Shown: positions 27,101 through 36,100 of the stretch, piece by piece | Numbering within the stretch: the first letter of the stretch is position 1 | Layout of the letters: the number at the start of each line of letters is the position of its first letter | Origin: Acanthochromis polyacanthus | Lineage: Eukaryota; Chordata; Actinopteri; Pomacentridae | Direction of reading: 5' to 3' | Assembly: GCF_021347895.1 (NCBI RefSeq) | Contig: NC_067120.1 | Span: 16,601,361-16,665,360 of the forward strand | Length of the DNA stretch: 64,000 nt | Made by a program: the position numbers and the translations under genes | Notes under the pieces: model-generated | What the model was told of the DNA's origin: nothing | The model's database searches: none | The model's input: the letters and a program-made list of their open reading frames with translations, nothing else

Positions 27101-30100
27101 CTTTCACTCTCTTTTATCATCTGTGAAAGTTCAGGGGAACCTAAGAAAGAGACGGAGGCCTTACACAAAGCGCAGGGCATTTGCACACAAAAAAGCCTGC
27201 TAACAAAGATCAACGAGCCTCACCTGGTTTAGGCATTTCTGGAAGTGCAGCTATATTTTGGAACTCATTGTCAGGTTGAGTCTCATTAAAAGGAGATGTG
27301 ATCTTGTCTGGTTCCCAATCTGATTCTGAATGACAGCAAGTAAAAAAAGAGCAGCAGTCAATAATGATACTGCATTCTTTGTTTGAATAGTGTGTACATG
27401 CACTGAAAACATCAGAAAAGACATAGAAGGCCTCATGACACTTTACCTTCTTCACTCTCTGGTTTCTGAAGCACTGTCTTCCTTGCACGAGGTTGGGGAT
27501 GTGGAACGGGCCGAGAAGGTGTACTGGGCAGTTTCTTGTCAGAGCTGATACTTCTCTGAGGTGTCAAGGGTGCTGTGGGAGCAACATCTTCATCTTGCTC
27601 CTTAACAGGGGAATTGGAGAATTCTGGGGACTCCTCGAGTCCAGGGGAGGTCATTCTACGGCCAGGTAGGGTTCTCTTACTCGTAGTACTAGCCGAGTCC
27701 CAGTCGGATGCGTCTGCGCCATTAACACAAGAGGCTACAGGTCATGGAACAAAATATGACACTGATGTTTGCTGAAGGTAAGAGGTCAGTTTACATTGGG
27801 ATCACTACACCCCTGTGCCCTGAGTGTATACTTTTAAATGAGATACTCACACATGGCAAAAGATCTGGGATTGGCTGTTACACTAATGCATACTAGTAAA
27901 CTGAGGTCTCAAAACAAATACTACAACTACCAATGTACACATTTAAACTGATCTAATCAGCTTGTTTATCTTTACTGACCTGCTTTTTTAGCTTCAAAAT
28001 TTGTAATGGCAGACACAAACAAGGAGTAGAATGTCAGTGTTGCATCAGAAGCTTAAAAAAAACACAGTAGCTCCAAAGACGTTGAAAAGAAGGTGTAAAA
28101 ACATGAATATTGGGTGTTGTTCTGTACATATCAGACCACATAAAGGACACTGACAGACAGAGGGACTCGATGATCAATAATTTCTTCCATCATCGTTTTA
28201 TATTTAAAAAGGGGGCACACCAAAACAGAGCACTAAGTGGGGCTTGTTGTCCAATTTACAGACTAAAAAATATAAAAGCAAAGTAGAAAAAACATTTGTT
28301 TTTCTTACCTTCAAGATCATCAACATCACCCAGACCAAGCTCCTCCATTAAATCTGTCAGTGTAAACAAAGCCTAGAGTTAAATCCAAACAGTTCTTCAG
28401 ATAAACTTGTCTATTTTAAAATGTAATTTCATTCACCTTTTTGTCGACTGGAATCTCCTTCAAGTTTACTCAAAACACTGAGCGGTTCCCATTTTGCCTT
28501 TTCATTCTAGTGGAAAGGAAAAGCAATGTCATTTGATTCCAGCAGATCACAGTTGTTTTTTTTTCCTTTTGTGGCAACAGCGGCTAAACCTACCTCTTTC
28601 AGTTTAATACCGTCTTCTTCACCTCTATTGTCATCATTACTGTTGTTTCCAGCTGAAAGACACAAGACACGTTTGTTACATCTGAAACAACCTTTTCTGC
28701 AAAAAACAAATCAATGTTTTGTTGAAGCTGGATGAGTTTGCCAGAACACTGGAAAAAGCATTCCCATGCAAATGAGCTTATGGTTAACTTAGCATGAAGA
28801 TCCCTGTTTAGGCATCAGACAAGCATTTAGATTTTCCCGCACAGTTACATTCACACACAAGTTCAGCATCAACCATGATTAATATTATTCAAGAAAACAC
28901 CGTCTTAAAACAGGCAAGTAGAGCATGTGGCTGTTTAAATTTTCAAACTTGGGAAATGGGATTTAAGTGCAGCAGGCAGGACGGAGCAGTGTATGCTGCA
29001 TGCATTGTTTTTGGTGACAATGAGGTGATGGCTGGGCCTCTGGTATGGTCAACATGCCGTTCCTCTGACCTAAGAGTCAAGACATTCATACCCTCTCCCT
29101 GCCGGCCTCCTGGCCAGCCTACACTCCTCCAAGGCTCTAGAACTGCCATCCTATTGCCTCGTTCCCCTCTTAAAAATGAGGGAGTATAAAAGAAGTCTAC
29201 AAAAGAAATGCAACAAGTTGTTGGAAAGGCCGTTTTGACTGACTGACATTATTTTGGACTGCACATTTGACATGATCTTTTGACTGAAAACAAGAAGCTT
29301 GAACCATTACTCACAGACAAAATTAATGCATGCATTATCACATTAACGCAGAGTTTTCTATGATTATGATTCAATACTGCCACATAATTTCTGCAGCATG
29401 AAATGGTGCCTGGAATGATTTGACTGCATTAAAAATATAAATTAGAAAGTAGACTTACTTTCTTTAATGTCTTCCTCTGCAGTGGACATTGCTTCTTGAG
29501 TCTGCAAGTTTTGTTTCTCTTCATGTGGTATATTGGACTGTTCAGAGTGGGACTGAAAAAGAAAAGACAGTTTCTGAGAAGTATGGAAAACATTTCACCC
29601 TAAATGGTATTCAGAAATGTTGCTTTATTGCACCTCAGAGTCCCACGAATCCTGCTCGTCCTCGTCCTTCTCTAGACCCAGTTCAGACCGGAAATCTGTT
29701 CAAAAGATGTCAACTTGTGAAAAAGTCACTTTCAGGACCTGCCATCTACCTAGGTTGGATTCAAATCAACTTTGGGTGACAATCTACTCTTTTACTTGTT
29801 GACTATCCTGACATTAACATAACATCTTTATTAGATTTGAGTTATGAAAGTGTTATTGCAGTAGGTTTGTGGAAGACATGTGAACCCCAGAAACTATGAA
29901 CTGGGCACTGTTAAGTCTGAAGATGATGGAGGAAAATTAATGAAAGTTTTCTTTGGGGTTTTGACAATAAACACAAAGTGCCTAACATGGCACTGTCTTG
30001 GCATTCTTCACTCCTTTAGCACTCAAACAGACTCCATTGTATATGCAAATTAGAAACTCAAGCTATTTCAAGTGAACTACATAAAGGCAGATTCTGTAGC

Positions 30101-33100
30101 TTTTATATTTTTGTTAAGGAAATCTGAGCCTAGGCAGAAAAATAGGATATGGTAACATGAGAGGGTGCTATATAATCACTTGCATTTTAAATAGTGGTGG
30201 ATGCAATTAAAAAAATAATCAAATTAATTACAGGTTTTGTAAATGATTCATCACAATTAATCACATTTTTGTCAAACAGCAATATTTGACTCAACAAGTA
30301 ATTATTTTCAATTTAAACAAATTTTGATTTACAGTTGAATCAATGACTAGAATAAACGCGTGTATAATTTAAAATTTATAAAATTAATACAATTTTCAAA
30401 TGGGAAATGTAGAAAAAAGTGATTTGGATGATTTCAAGCCTGGATTTAGTTTTTTTTTTTTTTTTTTCCCACTGTATGGCTATAACACAAGCATAAGTAG
30501 TTCAAGGACTTTTAGAAAGTTGAAAATCCACAGATTCATACTGTTTTCAAAGTTTTTGGCTCTGATAAATGATGTCATTTTGATGGTTGTTTTTTTAGGA
30601 ATATAAAATTTTATTTATACACAATAATATTCTTTCATAAATTAAAAGTGTCTAATTAAGTTATTAAAAGATAGACATCTTGTGGTTTAAATTATTACTC
30701 TGCCAAGGCTCCATCTCTTTGGCAGTGTAACAACTTAAACCACAAAATGTTTGTTTCATTTATATTTATCTGCGTTTTTTAATCTGTCTGCTACATTCAT
30801 AGATTACTGCAAACTCAAAATGCAATTTTACCAATTCTATTCAATATTTTACGACTTTTTGTAAACTAAAGCACTCACAGTGTCTTTTAAAGTGGTCTAT
30901 TATGGGATGGCTAAACCGTTAGCAGGACTGTCGTAGCTAACGTTAGCTCTGATGCTAACAGCAACAGGTTTCGCACTGAAGTGATACCGTGGGCTTGAAG
31001 TGCTGCAGTAATCAGAAAATTATTTTTTGCACAATTTGCAAACAACCACTCTTTTATCCAAGCTGACACCGGGAAGATTTTTAAAATAAAACTTTCCTCC
31101 CAACAAGCACAATGTGTCTCATCTTCCTTCACTGTTCACCAAAACTCCTTGTGCAATGTGCACTGTGTATCTTCTTCACTGCAGACCACAGACCGTATGC
31201 TGCAGACAGACTTTATTTACTATTGGGCTGGAGCGTTCATCAGTGTTACCGGTGTGCCACAAATTAGGGAACTGAGAAAGGTGCGATTAAACGTGTTAAC
31301 TTATTGAACGCGTTCTTTCTTTTGTAATTAATTAATCGAAATTAAGGTGTTAAAAGTCCCAGCCTTCATTTTAAGAAATCTGACATGTATCCAGCTTTGA
31401 TACCTACACTTACCTTTTCCAGAAATTAATAAAGCCTAAAATTATTTTTTCCTTTAAAACAAAATGGGAGGTGCTACGTTTGCTATCTGCAAGCTTTTCA
31501 AGGTAGCCAACCGCCACTTTGCAGTGGAGAAGGACTAAATTCAGGTCTTAATATTATAAATGCTGAAAAACCAACATTTTTTATAATAAACATGCAGCTG
31601 CTGCTTCCATTAAGAAAGAACTGCTCCTTACCTCTTTTATTATCTTTAGAGACTTGTGCCTCAGGAACAGTTGAAGCAGCATCAAGAGACTCTCCGCTCT
31701 CCTCAGGTTGACCATCCTCATCTGATATGTCTCCTTCCTCTGCCTCATCCTGCTCTGCCTCTTTGTCATCATCATCATCGTCATCTTCAGTCGAATCTTC
31801 TTTCTGTATAACAAAGTAAAATTGTATTCATAATTACATACTTTAAAATTGATTCTACAGAGAATGCGCGGCCACCAGGTACTCTAATGAACACCAAAGC
31901 AGTAAGCAAAGAGTAACAAGTAAATGGAACAAATAAGTGTGAAGAAGGTGAAACCTTGAGTGCTTTCAGAGGACTCATTATGAGGAGTCACACTATGTGA
32001 CACAAATGTTATTGTACAACAGAAAAAAGTTTGTATTTTACCTTAATTTCAGGCTTTGGAATGCCTTTTTGCTCTGGCCATCCCATGCCTGTGTTTTCTG
32101 CCTCATCAGGAGAGTCTAAATCAACATCGTCAATGTCAGTCTGAGGTAACATTTCATCAGATAATGTGTGGTGTCCGGCAGTGACATCATCTTTGGTAGG
32201 TGGGCTGTTTTTCCTTATTGGTTCTTTGTTCAGGTCATCTGATGATACTTTTGTTCGAGTAGCAATGGCACTTATATTTTGAAGTGGAGCATATGCAGTT
32301 AATCTGGCCTCATGTTCATCGTCACACACTTTGACTGTGGCGCTGGCAAAGTCGTACTGCAGCTTTTGGTCCATGCTGTCAGAATCCTCGCTTGTCTCAT
32401 CGTCTTGCCTTTCTTCATCCGGTTCGACATCCTTTGCCGACTCATCACTTCCATCAACAGCAGAATGAGGAACTACTTCATTGTCTTCATCACTTTGATT
32501 GTCTTCTATTTTAGCTTCTTTCTTGTCCATTGCGCTTATCGGCCTCGACAAATTGGCATTCCCACACTTTTTGTCTTTGTCATCCTTCGTTTTCTGCTTT
32601 TCTGACTCATCACTTTCATCTTCATCATCCCAACTACTATCATCGTTTTCATTTTCGGAGTCTAATTTTCCAGACATTTGTGACAACTGACCAGCTGATT
32701 CAACATCGTTATTATCTGCCAAGGGTGACACTGCAGGGGAGGGGTCATTGGACTCTTTCTCAATACTTTCTTTATCATGTCCTTGCTGCTCTTCAGTCTG
32801 GTTTGCTGCTATAACATTAGCCTTGGAAATTGGTGACACCACTTCACATTTAGTGTTTCGGCTACTATCATTTTGGTCCTTATTTTCAGAGGAATCCCAC
32901 TCTGATTCATCTGCAGATGCTCTACCTTCTTTGTTTTTGGGCTGAGGAGAGCTTGTTAAACATTGTCCTAAAAATGATTTCTGATCATCTATAACATGCT
33001 TAGGTGAGCTACATTTTGGAGAAGGTGGTACTGGTGAGGAAGAATCCCATGAGGTATCTCGGGGGTCTTCATGTGGTTGAGGTGTTGTGATTTTTGAATG

Positions 33101-36100
33101 CAGTGATGTTGCTTCTGGCTGCAAATCTGGTGCCACGGTGTTGTTTGTCTGATCAAGAATCTCATTGTTTACCTCATTCTCTTTGTCAGAATCAATGTCC
33201 TCTAATGAAGAGCCCCATGAGGACTTGCGTTTCTCAGCCTTTTTGTTTGATCCAGCATCATCTTCACCATCAGAAAGACTGTCTGGATTTTTCGTATCAA
33301 CCACAGGCAACACATACCTTTGATTAGCAAGTAAAGTGTTGCAACCCAATACCCCTGTTTGATTATCTTCCTCAGTATCGCTGTCATTCCACACTGTATC
33401 ACCACTGTTCTGTTTATCACACCAGGAGTCATCCTCGTCCTTCTCTGCTTCCCTCTCAAACTCTTCCTCCTGAATATGGCTTTGTGTAGGCACATGACCT
33501 CCTGTTGAGCCCTGGTTTGAAATGACATTTTGATCAACTGATCTTAAACATTCCTTCGCAAGGCTTTCGTCTTCGTCAGAAAATTTTGATTCTACCCTAA
33601 TGGCTGATACGACACAATCCTCCACTACATTTAATGTTGCTGGCATTGCTTCCGCTGGGCCGAGGAGGTCAGTGTTTCGAGTCTCTGTTTTGGCATCTTT
33701 CTCTGAGGCATCTGCATTTTCATGTACATCGTCAAGAAGAGCTCCACTGTCAGAGATGTCAGTACCACGTACATTTTGGCCATCAGTACTGTCAATAATC
33801 CTAAGGGCATCAGTGACTGAGGGTTTTTCCACATCATCAAAGACGGTAGTGCTGGCCTTGACAGTAGCCACACACTGCTCATCCTCCTCCTCCTCCTCCA
33901 CAGACCCATTCTCCTCTTCATTTTCTTCCCCTTCTTCTTCTTCTTCACTTTCTTCATCGTCTTCTTCATCATCATCATCATCATCCTCGTCCTCCTCCTC
34001 ATCTTCATCATCATCCTCATCTTCTTCCTCTTCTTCCTCCTCCTCCTCCTCTTCTTCTTCTTCTTCATCATTCTCTTCAGAGTCCTCTGCAGCTGAGTCC
34101 TCCTCAGAGTCAGATCTAGTTTTACTACTTGAAGGTTGCTCTGAGTGCGTTCCTTTCCCCTGCTCAGCTGAAATGTGTGATTGTTTGAAGTATTCAGGAA
34201 AAAAAGAAAGAGAGAAAGTTGTAACAAAACTGCAACTGGCAAAGCTTTGACAAATATTTTACCTTTCTGTAGTTTGAAAGTGGAGTGGAAGTCAGCTGGG
34301 GTGCTTTGGAAAGGAAGGAAACAGGAGAGGGATCTACTGGGAGCTGTGGAGTTTTGGTGGATGATGAAGCCTTTGGGAGGGATGGGATTCTCTGGACTCT
34401 ATTTTCATTCTCTGGCTCAGATTCTGTACCACTCAGGGATGTGTCACGTAGCACAGAAGCTACAAGGCAGGTAGGTATAAATGATTAATGAAACAAATTA
34501 CAAACTATGGAGAGACACTAATGAGTGAAAAATGCTTAAAGATTGCTGGTACCTTTTCCCTTTTTAGATGCGATCATTTTGCTTAAGTTTAACTTCTGAA
34601 AGTCAGAACACCAAATAGAGGTTAGAGAAAAGTTGAAGACAAAACACAAGTCACTTAAAATATGCATAGAACCAACCTTATTGACTGAAACAGATTCATC
34701 ATCATCTTCTGATGATGGCCATTCATCTGCAGCACTTTTTGACATGCTGAGGAAGAACAAAATGCTTACAGCTAAGAAGTCAATTGTAATTATAAGTTGT
34801 AAGTTGCAATGGGAAAACGTTGCTCACCGACTTAGTGACTCTGACTGAGAATTGTCTTCAAAATCTGCAACAAAGCAGAAGAACTCACTCTCAGGTTAAC
34901 ATCATCTGACTCAATTTCAGCAAAGTTGATATGATATTTAAATATTACAACTATCACACAGCGAGATCTTCAGAGCAGAAAAATCATGTTGCACACAGTT
35001 CTACAACCTAAGCAGGAAAGAAATGCTTTTCCTAAAAACAGGAGAAGGCTGATCACTCATCCTCAGTGACTTTTAATGATTTCCACTGGCAAGAAACTGA
35101 CAGTCTTTGACTGATTTTGCTAACAAGGTTCATCTGACAAAAGTAATACCTCCCCCTGCTTCATTTGCTCCATGCTCTAGATCCAGTCAAGAGGTTATGC
35201 ATGAGGAATAAATAAAATAATCAAAGTCAATAATGAATAGACACAATAATAAACACATTTCTTCAGTACAATGAAAACCCCATACCATCTTTGTCAGTTG
35301 CTGGTCCTCCCAAAGAGAAGCCTGCTTCAATGTCTTGGGAAGGACTGCCCAACATTTTTTCTTCTTGTTGCTTGGACCTTGAAATGACAGAGAGGCCCCA
35401 TCGTTCCTCTGGGTACCGTGTTCACTGATGAGGAGGGAGCAACTGCAGGAGAGAGAAGACACTAAAATTTGCTAATGTAATAACCCTGAGTGTGTTTCAG
35501 CAATATGAAAAAGATGTACAGTGAGAATATACAGGAACTCAAAAAAATGATTCTGAATGAAAAACATTCAATTCTTAAAACAAAATAATTTCATGGGTGA
35601 AATTTGATTATTTAGTTCTTTCAGTAGCGAGTTTCACTTGCACACCCCAAATACAGACACACGAAAATAATATTCTTGGAACGAAAGTACAAAGAAAACA
35701 CAACTTACGGATGATGCCCATTCATCCCTGCATAGTCATCTGCTGACCATCCTTTGGTATCCTTTAGTGTGATATCGGCATCAAATTGCAGCAGCAGCCG
35801 CACCATATTAATTTGTCCATTCCCAGCAGCTATCATTAATGGGGACCTGAAGGGAAAAAAATCAGTGCATAAATGCCAGCACACCAACTGGAATCAATGA
35901 TTAGGCCACATGAACACCATTAAACATGTAAAACCAATGTGTTGTTTAGTACAGACCTTCGGTCTTGGTCCATAAAATTCACATCAGCACTCTCCTTAAG
36001 GAGAAATTCAGCCATCTCAATATGGTCTTCACGGACTGCTACAGTCAAGGGGGTGAAACCCTCCTGAAATGAAGACCATAATCAAAACTTTATTTAAGGG

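Noticed and set aside
27980..27991. 12-nt microexon of ankrd26 (AKKA)
   Set aside because: Has a good donor and keeps the frame, but the acceptor lacks a pyrimidine tract, and exon 17 joins exon 18 in phase without it. Needs RNA evidence.
33631..34242. 203-codon - strand Lys/Met/Arg-rich frame
   Set aside because: Same strand as ankrd26 exon 11 but one frame off; the low-complexity repeats keep it open. Exon phase requires the acidic frame.
33600..34250. 216-codon + strand frame, mostly poly-serine
   Set aside because: It is the exact antisense of the Glu/Asp-coding repeats in ankrd26 exon 11 (TCT/TCC/TCA against GAA/GAG/GAT). No independent start context, splice sites or homology.
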